Shown piece after piece: positions 1 to 7,264 of a stretch of DNA of 10,577 nt. How positions within the stretch are numbered: the first letter of the stretch is position 1; the number at the start of each line of letters is the position of its first letter. Source of the DNA: Chloroflexota bacterium (GTDB taxonomy: Bacteria; Chloroflexota; Anaerolineae; UBA1429); the NCBI GenBank assembly GCA_012515695.1, contig JAAYXX010000595.1, positions 1-10,577 on the forward strand. Reading direction: 5' to 3'. A program made the translations under genes and the position numbers. The notes below the pieces were generated by a model. The model did not search any database. It was not told the DNA's origin and saw nothing but the letters and a program-made list of their open reading frames with translations.

Positions 1-777
1 GCCCAGTTCGCGCCCAGCCTCGCATAGATCCCTGGGCACGCTCAATTGCTTCCACACGCCAGCAGGGACGGGTTCATCCAACACCTGGTGCGCTGTAACT
101 TCCTGCGTGCTGGCCGTCGTGACAATCCGCAAGGCCACCTCGGTATAGAACGTGCCAGGGTCCACCGCGTCCGTGCGCGCATGTGCGCCTGCCAGGTCAA
201 AGTGATACGCCTCTTCCGGCTCCTCGTCGCCCACTACCAGAATCACCCGAATGGCCTTGGCCTGGGCCTGCACCAGCCGTTCCAACGCCAACATGGGGCC
301 GCCCCGCTGCCCCTGCTCGATCAGCACATGCGGAGCACGCGGGCCAAGGCCAGGATAAGCGAAATCCTCCGGGTCAACAGGGTCCTTGCCCAGCGCCGTC
401 GCAAGTCGCCGAAGCAGAGCGCGCAAATGGTCTGGGGTGGCATGTACCAGGGTAAAGACGTGGGGGGTATGCTTCAAGCGAAAGCGTCGTCGCGCCACCA
501 GCAACAGCGATTTGCGCCACGATACCACCTCGCCCAACTGGGCAGTCGTCAGCACGACGGACGTGTCATCATCAGGCTTGTCCTGCAACTCGTGCCCCAA
601 TGCCGCAAACCGCCCCATCAAGCCCTGCTTAATACGGCCTAGCAGCGGCGTCATGCTGCCCGGCACGAACGTCACCCGTATCCGCCGCAGCCACGGATGC
701 AGGGGCCGCGGCCACGACCGAGACCATGTCTGTTGCCACAGATTCTCCCTTACCAAATCTTGATCCAACACTGTCAT
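1..777 (-). CDS. Hypothetical protein, N-terminal 259 residues, runs off the left edge
   Basis: The minus strand is open in one frame from ATG at 777 to base 1 with no stop, so this is the N-terminal part of a longer protein. An in-frame TGA lies two codons before the ATG, which fixes the start. GGGAG about 10 nt upstream may be the ribosome site. The protein begins MTVLDQDLVREN and is rich in Arg, Leu and charged residues. There is no signal peptide and no obvious membrane segment, so it is probably cytosolic. Hydrophobic, strand-like stretches include TSVVLTT (about residues 73-79), KSLLLVARRRF (about 90-100) and IRVILVVGDEE (about 178-188), suggesting an alpha/beta or beta-rich fold. I do not recognise a family. 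It lies downstream of the dehydrogenase on the same strand and may be the last gene of that transcript. The consistent frame supports a real gene; its function is unknown. Confidence 0.7.
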   Translation of the reverse strand, partial: MTVLDQDLVRENLWQQTWSRSWPRPLHPWLRRIRVTFVPGSMTPLLGRIKQGLMGRFAALGHELQDKPDDDTSVVLTTAQLGEVVSWRKSLLLVARRRFRLKHTPHVFTLVHATPDHLRALLRRLATALGKDPVDPEDFAYPGLGPRAPHVLIEQGQRGGPMLALERLVQAQAKAIRVILVVGDEEPEEAYHFDLAGAHARTDAVDPGTFYTEVALRIVTTASTQEVTAHQVLDEPVPAGVWKQLSVPRDLCEAGRELG

Positions 778-881
778 CCTTCAATAGCTCCCATATAGGC
801 CAGCACCACCATCGAGCGCACAGGCAGGTAGCTGGCAAAATCCGCCCGGAGGCACTGGCGTGCCCCCAGAGCGTATAGCAT
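774..881 (-). CDS. Possible 35-residue ORF coupled to the downstream hypothetical gene
   Basis: In the gap between the dehydrogenase and the hypothetical gene, an ATG at 881 opens 35 codons whose TGA stop overlaps the next ATG (ATGA arrangement, 777-774), a layout typical of translational coupling. The peptide starts MLYALGARQCLR and has a mildly hydrophobic second half (SMVVLAYMGA). Only a weak ribosome site precedes it. The same frame stays open upstream, antiphase to the dehydrogenase, up to 1436, so the open stretch may be a by-product of GC-rich codon bias. It could be a small real gene, a leader peptide or chance. I do not recognise it. Confidence 0.22.
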   Translation of the reverse strand: MLYALGARQCLRADFASYLPVRSMVVLAYMGAIEG

Positions 882-895
882 CCAGGACTCGGCGA

Positions 896-1681
896 CTAAC
901 TCTGACGCCCCTCCAGATGAAAAGCACGCACAATCCAATCCCCAATCCGTGGGGAAATAGTGTCTATCAAATACAAGAACCGGCCTGTCAACGGGGTAAT
1001 CACGACAGGTTGCCTCTTCTTGATGGCCCGCACAATCCCACGAGCCACCGTCTCGGGGCTGATCTTGGCGGATATCCACGGCACCTGGATATCTTCGAGC
1101 AGCGGCGTATCCACGCGCCCCGGCATCACGGTCGTTGTATGAATCCCCTTGCCGCGCAACTCCTGCCGCAAGCAATCCCCCAGGCCGGTCATGGCAAACT
1201 TGGCCACGACATAAGGCGCATCCAGAGGTAGCCCCTTGCGCCCATCCAGCGACGTCACCAGCACCAGATGCCCCGACTGCCCCTCGATCATGTGGGGCAG
1301 CACGGCCAGGATGGCATATAGCCCCCCGTAAAAATTGACGGCCATCGAACGCTCGATGATTTCGGGGTCCAACTGATCCACGGGACGCCGATAGTACGTT
1401 CCAGCATTGGATACCAATATATCGACGCGCCCCCATTGCCGCACAACCTCCGCGATGGCCTGCTGCACCTGCGCCTGCACCGTCACGTCGGCAGGCAGCA
1501 CCAGAGCCTCCCGCCCCAGCGCCCGAATGTCGGCGGCCACCTTCTCCAGCGCCTCCTGCCTGCGCGCCATCAAGGCCACGCGCGCGCCCTGCTCCGCCAG
1601 CGCCAGCGCGGTGGCCCTGCCAATGCCGCTGGAAGCGCCCGTAACGACAGCCGTTTTATCCTGTAAAGAATGATTCCCCAC
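896..1681 (-). CDS. Short-chain dehydrogenase/reductase (classical SDR, NADP-type)
   Basis: This is a 261-residue classical SDR, the usual length for the family: a soluble, cytosolic Rossmann-fold NAD(P)-dependent alcohol/ketone oxidoreductase. The cofactor glycine motif TGASSGIG is at residues 14-21. An Arg pair at 40-41, after the second beta strand, suggests NADP(H) preference. NAG is at 92-94. The catalytic tetrad is complete: Asn116, Ser144, Tyr157 and Lys161 (YVVAK), with MPGRVDTP after the sixth strand in the usual place. The start is GTG at 1681, chosen because GAGGGGA lies 7 nt upstream. It follows the propeller gene by 100 bp with no clear terminator between, so co-transcription is likely. 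The substrate cannot be read from sequence; the setting suggests a sugar or sugar-derived alcohol. The C-terminal tail (LTGRFLYLIDTISPRIGDW) resembles the DHRS7-like branch of SDRs, which is only an impression. Confidence 0.93.
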   Translation of the reverse strand: MGNHSLQDKTAVVTGASSGIGRATALALAEQGARVALMARRQEALEKVAADIRALGREALVLPADVTVQAQVQQAIAEVVRQWGRVDILVSNAGTYYRRPVDQLDPEIIERSMAVNFYGGLYAILAVLPHMIEGQSGHLVLVTSLDGRKGLPLDAPYVVAKFAMTGLGDCLRQELRGKGIHTTTVMPGRVDTPLLEDIQVPWISAKISPETVARGIVRAIKKRQPVVITPLTGRFLYLIDTISPRIGDWIVRAFHLEGRQS

Positions 1682-1688
1682 TGCTCGT

Positions 1689-1695
1689 TCCCCTC
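1689..1695 (-). promoter_or_regulatory. Ribosome binding site deciding a GTG start for the SDR
   Basis: On the minus strand GAGGGGA is followed by 7 nt and then GTG at 1681. This purine-rich site makes the GTG the natural start and puts the TGASSGIG cofactor motif at residue 14, the usual distance from the N-terminus in this family. Confidence 0.6.
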
Positions 1696-1781
1696 GGTTC
1701 GTGTTTCGTGCAATCAGCTAACCTGTACGGCCCACACGCCATCACACCGCGAGTCGCCCGTTACAACCCCTGTCGCGCTAC

Positions 1782-3740
1782 TTAGTTAAACCGCTCGCGT
1801 GCCCAAAAGTTGCGGGCTGTCGGCTGATCCAGGGGAAAGAGCACCTCCAGACTGTCGCAGAGTATAGTCCCCTCCTGCTGCTCAACCGTAATCGCATGGT
1901 AGCCAAAGGGCAGGTCACGACACTCAATGAGCGGGCAGGATGGCTGAACGACTGGCGCCCCCTGATCCACCTCACCTGCATACACCCCATCCACATACAC
2001 CCGCATAGTCCCCAGCCCTGGCCTGCGTGGACTCCACAGGCGAAAGCCTCCGCCACGATAGTTCCACTTGGCCATCATTCCCTGGCCTGCCGTCGCAAAC
2101 CCAAAGCCAAAGGTAAAAGCGGGGTCGTCTTCCTGCTGCCACTCGCCCATTGCCACACCCGAACCCATCAACGCCTCGGTTGGCAATAGCCACTGCGAGC
2201 ATTCCTCCCCCAGCCCGGCCACCTGCAATCTGTCTACATATAGCACGCTGCCCGCGTCCGCCAGGAACCCGATCTTGCCTGCGCCGCCGCCATCGCGCGC
2301 CGCCATCCATACCAGCGTCCCGTTCACCTGGATGGATAGCTGCTCCTGATCCTGCTCGACGCTCACAGCGTCCGCCTGCATCCCTCGCCCCTGTGGAGCC
2401 GCCCCAGCAGCCAACACCGTGCGCTCGCCATCATAAGCGACGCGCTCCACCGCCCAGCCGCCCGCGTGCAGGGTCAGGCTGGTATAGCCCGCCAGGCTCA
2501 ACGGGTGCGGCCTCCCCTCGGCCCCCACCGGCCTGTCGGGACCACAAGGGGCGTCGTATCCCCACAATAGGCGCTTGACGCCAGATGACCGCAACTCTGC
2601 CAGCAGCCGGAAATCGTCAAAACGCCGTTGGAACACCGTTAGACTCGGTGCATTCGGCGCAGATAGGGCAAACCCCTGGCGATAGGGAGCCTTCCACGGT
2701 CGCCGCACTATGCTAATCGTGCCACAGTCCTGGCTATTCTTCGAGGGAAATAGCGCCCAAAGCGTCCTGCCCGGCCCCATCGCGCCCGAGAACGTCTGCC
2801 CCCAGATGCCCTCCGTCTCGTGCTCCACCGGCTCGCTATGCCAGCAGGAGCCATATTGATACACCTCCCAGGATTCTGGCATGTGCGCGTCTTCCAACGG
2901 GGCGCGATAGATCACCTGGAACGTGCGATTGCGCGCCACGGATGTCGCCGGGGCATATACGTAACCCTCATGCACAAAGCATGGGTAAAACTCTACCGGA
3001 ACCGGCAGAAATGTCTTGCTCTGCGGATGAAGCAGTATCCGGGGGCCATCGTACGGCCCTTCGGGTTGCAAGGAGGTCAGCGCCACGAACGCCCACGTCC
3101 CCCCTGCATTACGCGGCGTGGACATGCACGCCAGAATCAACCAGTCGCGCTGCCGCTGAATCAGTGTGCTGGCGTATACCCGCTTGTAGCGCCCCAGCAG
3201 AAACGCCTGCCGAGATTCGGCATGCACCGGTTCCATTGCACGAGTAAAAGGCCCCTCCGGATGCGTGCTCCAGGCATAGGCCAGCCCCCCGTCCGAGTTG
3301 TCCGGCTTGCACCAACCATATAGCAAGTGGTATTTGCCATCGGCGTACCACAAACTGGCATCCACCGTACCGCCAGGGCGCACCCCGTCGCCATCAAAAG
3401 CATCGGGCGACCCCTGAAGCACCACGCCCAGCCGTTGCCACGAGCGCCCTTCGTCTCGCGAAACGTACAATAGAATGCCACCCGGCGGCCAGTACCCGCG
3501 CGGGTATTCGCTCACGTACGCATACAGATGCCCCGATACCGGATCGCGATACAGAAACCCATTCACCGGCCACTCGTAGGGCGGCGATCCTACATGGATC
3601 GGGTTGGCGGGTAGCCGCTCAAAGCTGTCAAACGATGCATCGCCCACCGCCGGATGGCTGGACCACCATGCGCGATAGCGCGGGTCGGCAAGATCAAACG
3701 ATAGCGTCGATCTCGCCTCATGCTGGGATTCGATGGTCAT
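1782..3740 (-). CDS. Five-bladed beta-propeller glycosidase-like protein with C-terminal LamG-like and carbohydrate-binding-like modules
   Basis: The protein has 652 residues from ATG 3740; an in-frame ATG at 3782 would add 14 residues but lies against the promoter -10 and is rejected. Residues about 45-360 contain blade-like repeats of the GH43/GH32/GH117/GH130-type propeller: YRDPVSGHLYAYVSEY (64-79), a BNR/Asp-box-like SRDEGRSW (94-101), GGTVDASLWYADGKYHLLYG (123-142) and VEFYPCFVHEGYVYAP (249-264). Asp66, Asp127 and Glu250 are candidate catalytic acids by position in the blades, which is inference. Residues about 368-510 look like a concanavalin/LamG-type sandwich, and about 538-635 like a jelly-roll binding module (VYVDGVYAGE, then FGYHAITVE). 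There is no signal peptide, so it probably acts on an imported oligosaccharide in the cytosol. It heads the left-hand operon with the SDR. The family is plausible, but specificity is unknown and it need not be a hydrolase. Confidence 0.8.
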   Translation of the reverse strand: MTIESQHEARSTLSFDLADPRYRAWWSSHPAVGDASFDSFERLPANPIHVGSPPYEWPVNGFLYRDPVSGHLYAYVSEYPRGYWPPGGILLYVSRDEGRSWQRLGVVLQGSPDAFDGDGVRPGGTVDASLWYADGKYHLLYGWCKPDNSDGGLAYAWSTHPEGPFTRAMEPVHAESRQAFLLGRYKRVYASTLIQRQRDWLILACMSTPRNAGGTWAFVALTSLQPEGPYDGPRILLHPQSKTFLPVPVEFYPCFVHEGYVYAPATSVARNRTFQVIYRAPLEDAHMPESWEVYQYGSCWHSEPVEHETEGIWGQTFSGAMGPGRTLWALFPSKNSQDCGTISIVRRPWKAPYRQGFALSAPNAPSLTVFQRRFDDFRLLAELRSSGVKRLLWGYDAPCGPDRPVGAEGRPHPLSLAGYTSLTLHAGGWAVERVAYDGERTVLAAGAAPQGRGMQADAVSVEQDQEQLSIQVNGTLVWMAARDGGGAGKIGFLADAGSVLYVDRLQVAGLGEECSQWLLPTEALMGSGVAMGEWQQEDDPAFTFGFGFATAGQGMMAKWNYRGGGFRLWSPRRPGLGTMRVYVDGVYAGEVDQGAPVVQPSCPLIECRDLPFGYHAITVEQQEGTILCDSLEVLFPLDQPTARNFWARERFN

Positions 3741-3746
3741 CCAATT

Positions 3747-3754
3747 TCCCTCCC
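3747..3754 (-). promoter_or_regulatory. Strong ribosome binding site for the propeller gene at ATG 3740
   Basis: GGGAGGGA on the minus strand stands 6 nt before ATG 3740. The alternative ATG at 3782 has no comparable site and would fall before the predicted transcription start. This site decides the start. Confidence 0.75.
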
Positions 3755-3782
3755 AAATCTGCTCACCGGACGCACAAGGCAT

Positions 3783-3811
3783 AGTTTAGGCCACTTTTCA
3801 CGGCATATCAA
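3783..3811 (-). promoter_or_regulatory. Sigma70-type promoter for the left-hand operon
   Basis: On the minus strand a -35 element TTGATA (3811-3806, five of six matches to consensus) is separated by exactly 17 nt from TAAACT (3788-3783, four of six). Transcription would begin near 3776, leaving a leader of about 36 nt to ATG 3740 with its strong ribosome site. It faces left, away from the enolase gene, forming one half of a divergent control region. Confidence 0.55.
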
Positions 3812-3840
3812 GTATGGCGTGCTTCGCAGGCACACCGAAA

Positions 3841-3885
3841 TGTGCGCTTGCATCCGGTTCGCAATCAGGGTAACATCCGCGCACA
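3841..3885 (+). promoter_or_regulatory. Weak promoter candidate enclosed by a 7-bp inverted repeat, toward the enolase gene
   Basis: TGTGCGC (3841-3847) and GCGCACA (3879-3885) are perfect inverted copies 31 nt apart. Between them lie TTGCAT (3848-3853), a 17-nt spacer and TAACAT (3871-3876), a weak sigma70-like pair reading right. A regulator bound to the arms would cover the promoter. The leader to the enolase ATG would be about 100 nt. The promoter elements match consensus poorly, so this is tentative. Confidence 0.3.
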
Positions 3886-3954
3886 ATCTGCCACGTCATC
3901 GCCCTCGTCAAGTAAGTTGATGATCCGGTGGAGTGCGTGAGTTGGGCGTATCAG

Positions 3955-3971
3955 CGGACCTCCAAGGTCCG
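3955..3971 (+). promoter_or_regulatory. Perfect 7-bp inverted repeat directly before the enolase ribosome site
   Basis: CGGACCT-CCA-AGGTCCG is a perfect palindrome with a 3-nt centre. It touches the Shine-Dalgarno GAGGGAGG at 3971-3978, sharing its last G. As RNA it forms a tight hairpin that could affect ribosome access; as DNA it is compact enough to be an operator half-site pair. Which role applies, if either, cannot be decided from sequence. Confidence 0.45.
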
Positions 3972-3982
3972 AGGGAGGCGAT

Positions 3983-5125
3983 ATGAAAATCACACAGATC
4001 GAGACCATTGCTCTGCACGACCCCGACAGTATAGCCGGATGCTTAACCCTCGTCAGAGTGCATACCGACGAGGGACTGAGTGGGATCGGCCAGGCCGAAT
4101 CCCCATCATTGGTCATCGAAGCCATCATCAATTGCCGGGGAGGCCTCAAGCAACTGCTGGAAGGCGAAGACCCGCTGGAGGTAGAACGCCTCTGGCAAAA
4201 GATGTACGCCGGAACGGGGCTGTTCGGGCGGCGCGGCGTGACCATCGCCGCCATCGGCGCAGTGGAGACAGCCCTGTGGGACATTGCCGGTCAGGCGTTG
4301 GGTAAACCCGTCTGTCAGTTGATCTGGCATTCCTTCTGCGCCACTCGCCGCCAGTCCACCATCAAAACCCATGTCACCCCTTACGCCACCGTCTACCCGC
4401 CGGGGGACACCGCCGAGGAAATGCGCCAGCGATTGACGCAGGCCGTGAACATGGGCTTCCGCGCCGTCAAAGTGGAGGAATGGCCGGGCGGCTTTGGGCA
4501 TGGGCGCGTGGATACAGATATCGCAGTCGTCAGTCTGGCCCGCCGGGTAATCGGTGAGGAGCGCGAGTTGCTGATTGACGTGCAAAACCTCTGGCAGGAA
4601 ACCGGCCAGGCCATCCGCACCATCCGCGCCATCGAACCCTACCGCCCCTTCTTCGTCGAGGCCCCGCTGCCCCCCGATAACCTGGACGCCTATGCGCGGC
4701 TGGCGGATAGCGTTGATACGCGCATTGCCGCGGGCGATTGGGGCTTTTCCACCCGCTTTGAATTCGAGGACTTGATGACTCGCGGGCATGTCGACGTCGT
4801 CCAGCCCTCGTCGGTTCGCTCTGGCGGCATCAGCGAAATCCTCAAAATCGCTGAGGCCGCCTACCGCCGGGGATTGCTCTGTATCCCACATGCCTGGTGT
4901 CACATGGTCGGCGTGGCCGCCGAAGTGCACATGGCCGCCGTAGCGCCCAATATGCCCTTCATCGAATACCCGCTGGCCTTCCCAGATTCACCCATCATCT
5001 CCCAATTGCTAGACCCGCCCCTGGTCCCTGACGAGAACGGCCTCATCGAGGTCCCTGACCGTCCGGGGTTGGGTTTCAAGCTAAATGAAGCCGTATTGAA
5101 CAAATATCGAGTAAAGCCCTGCTAA
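3983..5125 (+). CDS. Enolase-superfamily (mandelate racemase/muconate lactonizing-like) protein, probable sugar-acid dehydratase
   Basis: At 380 residues this is of usual length for the mandelate racemase subgroup, whose members abstract an alpha proton from a carboxylate and typically dehydrate aldonic or aldaric acids. The N-terminal capping domain covers about 1-125, then a modified TIM barrel. Putative Mg ligands are Asp199 (LLIDVQNLW), Glu226 (FFVEAPL) and Asp252 (AAGDWG, where mandelate racemase has Glu and muconate lactonizing enzyme Asp). His303 in IPHAW and Glu328 in FIEYP sit at the expected barrel ends. Two positions are odd: the usual KxK is Lys163-Val-Glu165, and the Asp that pairs with the barrel His is Ser276 (VVQPSSVRSGG). 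The start has GGGAGG 4 nt upstream. GH127 follows after 36 bp, so the two are probably one operon. Superfamily membership is firm; the substrate is not known, and it may be a cycloisomerase or epimerase instead. Confidence 0.9.
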   Translation: MKITQIETIALHDPDSIAGCLTLVRVHTDEGLSGIGQAESPSLVIEAIINCRGGLKQLLEGEDPLEVERLWQKMYAGTGLFGRRGVTIAAIGAVETALWDIAGQALGKPVCQLIWHSFCATRRQSTIKTHVTPYATVYPPGDTAEEMRQRLTQAVNMGFRAVKVEEWPGGFGHGRVDTDIAVVSLARRVIGEERELLIDVQNLWQETGQAIRTIRAIEPYRPFFVEAPLPPDNLDAYARLADSVDTRIAAGDWGFSTRFEFEDLMTRGHVDVVQPSSVRSGGISEILKIAEAAYRRGLLCIPHAWCHMVGVAAEVHMAAVAPNMPFIEYPLAFPDSPIISQLLDPPLVPDENGLIEVPDRPGLGFKLNEAVLNKYRVKPC

Positions 5126-5161
5126 CCAACACCGACTAGAACGCTGCACGAGGAGCGCATC

Positions 5162-7048
5162 ATGCCCAAACCTTTGGCGCTACCGCCCAATCGCCCGCCC
5201 TTGCAACCCACCGCCCTGATCCCACTGCCGCTGGGCGCTGTCAAGCCTCGCGGCTGGCTGCTCGACCAACTACGCGTGCAGGCCAATGGCCTCACCGGCC
5301 ACCTGAGTGAATTCTGGCCCGATGTCGGCCCCGAAAACGGCTGGCTGGGAGGCCCCGGCCACGCCTGGGAGCGCGGGCCATATTACTGCGATGGACTGAT
5401 CCCCCTGGCCTACCTGCTAGACGACCCTGCCCTCATCGCCCAGGCCCACCGCTGGATGAACTGGACGCTCAACAGCGCCCAGCCCAACGGGCAGTTTGGC
5501 CCTGCCCGCGATCGCGACTGGTGGCCCCGCATGGTAATGCTCAAGGTGCTCACCTCCTACTATGAGGCCACTGGCGACCCGCGCGTGCCCAGCCTGATGG
5601 GGGCCTATTTCCGCTATCAGTCCAGGGCGCTCCTCGCTCGCCCCTTGTCCGATTGGGGCGCTGCCCGCGCCGCCGACAATATCCTCACCGTCCAATGGCT
5701 CTACAACCTCACCGGCGAGCCATTCCTGCTTGATCTAGCCGCCCTCATCGCCCGCCAGACCAACCCCTGGGACGATCTGCAAGGGCGCTATGCCGTCGGG
5801 GAGTTGATCCCTCTCCGCGAGTTCGGCATGTTCACCCACGTCGTCAACAACGCAATGGGCATCAAGACCCCGGCTGTCAACTGGCTGCTAACCGGCGCCC
5901 CGTGGCACAAACAGGCTGCTCGCCAGGGCATCGCCCATCTTATGCGTCACCACGGCCAGCCCAACGGCATTTGGAGCGGCGACGAGCACCTGAATGGCAC
6001 GTCGCCCACCAGCGGCACCGAACTGTGCGCCGTCGCCGAATACATGTTCTCCCTGGAAGAACTGGTCCGCATCCTGGGCGACCCATTCTACGCGGATACC
6101 CTGGAGACGCTGGCCTACAACGCCTATCCCGCCGCGTGCAAGCCCGATATGTGGGCGCATGTCTACGACCAACAGGTCAACCAGGTCATATCCAACATCG
6201 CCCGCCGCAATTGGTCGAACAACACCGATACTTCCAACCTCTACGGCCTGGAACCGCACTATGGCTGCTGCACGGCCAACATGCATCAGGCCTGGCCCAA
6301 GTTCGCCAAGAGCCTGTGCATGGCAACGCCCGACGGCGGGCTGGCTGTCGTGGCGTATGGCCCATGTGTCGCCTCCGCCCTCGTGGCTGATAACGTGCCC
6401 GCCACGCTATCCATCGAGACAGACTATCCCTTCGACGGTTCGGTCCATCTGCGCCTGTCTCTGCCGCATCCCACCCGCTTCCCGCTGTTGCTGCGTATTC
6501 CCGCATGGGCCGAAGGAGCCGCGCTCTCGCTCAACGGCCACGAAGAGCAGCCCCCCGCGGCAGAATCCTTCCACCGGCTGGAACGCGTGTGGCAAGACGG
6601 CGACGAACTGGACCTGCGCCTGCCCATGTCGCTGCGCGTCACCACCGGCCACGAGGGATTGGTCTCTATCTATCGCGGCCCGCTGCTCTTTGGCCTCAAA
6701 ATCGGCGAATCATGGCGACAAATCGGCGGCACATTGCCCCACGCCGACTGGGAGGTCTATCCCACTACCCCCTGGAACTATGGCCTGCTGTTGGACCCTG
6801 CCCATCCCGAAGCCACAATTACCGTGGAAACCGCACCCATCAGCGCCATACCCTACGACACAGACGCCGCGCCCGTCACGCTTCGCGCCAGGGCGCGCCG
6901 CCTCCCGCAATGGACCCTGGTAGACAACTCGGCTGGCCCCATTGACGGCGGCCCCCACTCCAGCCAGGAGCCGCTGGAGGAGGTCACCCTGATTCCGTAC
7001 GGGTCCACCAACCTGCGCGTCGCGGCATTGCCTCTGATCGCAGAGTAA
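5162..7048 (+). CDS. Beta-L-arabinofuranosidase-like glycosidase, DUF1680/GH127 family
   Basis: This 628-residue protein has the GH127 layout: an alpha/alpha barrel at about 20-385, then beta-sandwich domains. In the characterised HypBA1 enzyme, which removes terminal beta-L-arabinofuranose, a cysteine nucleophile is held on zinc by one Glu and three Cys. Here Glu287 and Cys289 (SGTELCAVAEY) and the pair Cys369-Cys370 (YGCCTANMHQAWPKF) match those ligands, making Cys369 the probable nucleophile. Glu275 in SGDEHLNGTSP is the likely acid/base, by position only. PRGWLLDQL (29-37) is the usual N-terminal family signature. There is no signal peptide, pointing to cytosolic action on imported sugar. 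The start has GAGGAG about 8 nt upstream. It ends 69 bp before a terminator-like hairpin. The family is firm; the sugar released could differ from arabinofuranose because DUF1680 is broad. Confidence 0.93.
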   Translation: MPKPLALPPNRPPLQPTALIPLPLGAVKPRGWLLDQLRVQANGLTGHLSEFWPDVGPENGWLGGPGHAWERGPYYCDGLIPLAYLLDDPALIAQAHRWMNWTLNSAQPNGQFGPARDRDWWPRMVMLKVLTSYYEATGDPRVPSLMGAYFRYQSRALLARPLSDWGAARAADNILTVQWLYNLTGEPFLLDLAALIARQTNPWDDLQGRYAVGELIPLREFGMFTHVVNNAMGIKTPAVNWLLTGAPWHKQAARQGIAHLMRHHGQPNGIWSGDEHLNGTSPTSGTELCAVAEYMFSLEELVRILGDPFYADTLETLAYNAYPAACKPDMWAHVYDQQVNQVISNIARRNWSNNTDTSNLYGLEPHYGCCTANMHQAWPKFAKSLCMATPDGGLAVVAYGPCVASALVADNVPATLSIETDYPFDGSVHLRLSLPHPTRFPLLLRIPAWAEGAALSLNGHEEQPPAAESFHRLERVWQDGDELDLRLPMSLRVTTGHEGLVSIYRGPLLFGLKIGESWRQIGGTLPHADWEVYPTTPWNYGLLLDPAHPEATITVETAPISAIPYDTDAAPVTLRARARRLPQWTLVDNSAGPIDGGPHSSQEPLEEVTLIPYGSTNLRVAALPLIAE

Positions 7049-7117
7049 GCGCAAGCCGGGCCATAGTTGCCCTCCTCCTTGCGCCAGGCGGAACCCCTCT
7101 CTGCCATCGCAAAGCAC

Positions 7118-7151
7118 GCTGGGCGGCAGGCCTACTGTCGCCCAGCATTTT
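7118..7151 (+). terminator. Intrinsic terminator-like hairpin after the GH127 gene
   Basis: GCTGGGCGGCAG (7118-7129), loop GCCTA, and CTGTCGCCCAGC (7135-7146) form a 12-bp stem with one G-U pair, followed by ATTTT. The T tract is short, so efficiency is uncertain. It probably ends the enolase-GH127 transcript. The rest of the 7049-7264 gap shows no clear promoter, although the membrane gene that follows needs one. Confidence 0.55.
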
Positions 7152-7264
7152 GTGTCGCAAAATATCGAAAACTCGCCGCGCGCGCCGCGCAACCGGACGC
7201 TACGCACATACGTAGATTACATGGATAGAACGCACGGCGCTTTGCCGCAGTTAGGAGTAACCGC

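Noticed and set aside
46..642. 198-codon plus-strand frame at the left edge
   Set aside because: It lies antisense to the long minus-strand frame that runs through to base 1. Its composition (Arg, His, Gln, Pro) is typical of an antisense shadow, and it has no ribosome site.
774..1436. 220-codon minus-strand frame overlapping most of the SDR gene
   Set aside because: It is antiphase to the SDR, whose motifs and tetrad are complete; the protein is Gly/Ala/Arg-rich with no recognisable motif. Only its last 35 codons, outside the SDR, are kept as a low-confidence ORF.
3841..3853. Possible extended dyad GCAGGCACA...TGTGCGCTTGC (3826-3851) over the divergent region
   Set aside because: The arms match only with an inserted base and a mismatch, so the simpler TGTGCGC/GCGCACA pair is preferred.
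4106..4930. 274-codon minus-strand frame inside the enolase-superfamily gene
   Set aside because: It opposes a gene with clear metal ligands and family motifs; open antisense frames are expected in GC-rich genes with GC at the third base.
5994..6923. 309-codon plus-strand frame inside the GH127-like gene
   Set aside because: It is very rich in Pro, Arg, Thr and Cys, as expected for an out-of-frame reading, while the GH127 frame carries the zinc-site residues.
7168..7190. Alternating CG-rich stretch before the LiaF-like gene
   Set aside because: It is a short low-complexity run in high-GC DNA with no further structure to support a function.
7200..7215. CTACG-CACATA-CGTAG inverted repeat before the LiaF-like gene
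   Set aside because: Arms of five bases with a six-base centre are expected by chance, and no promoter could be placed next to it.
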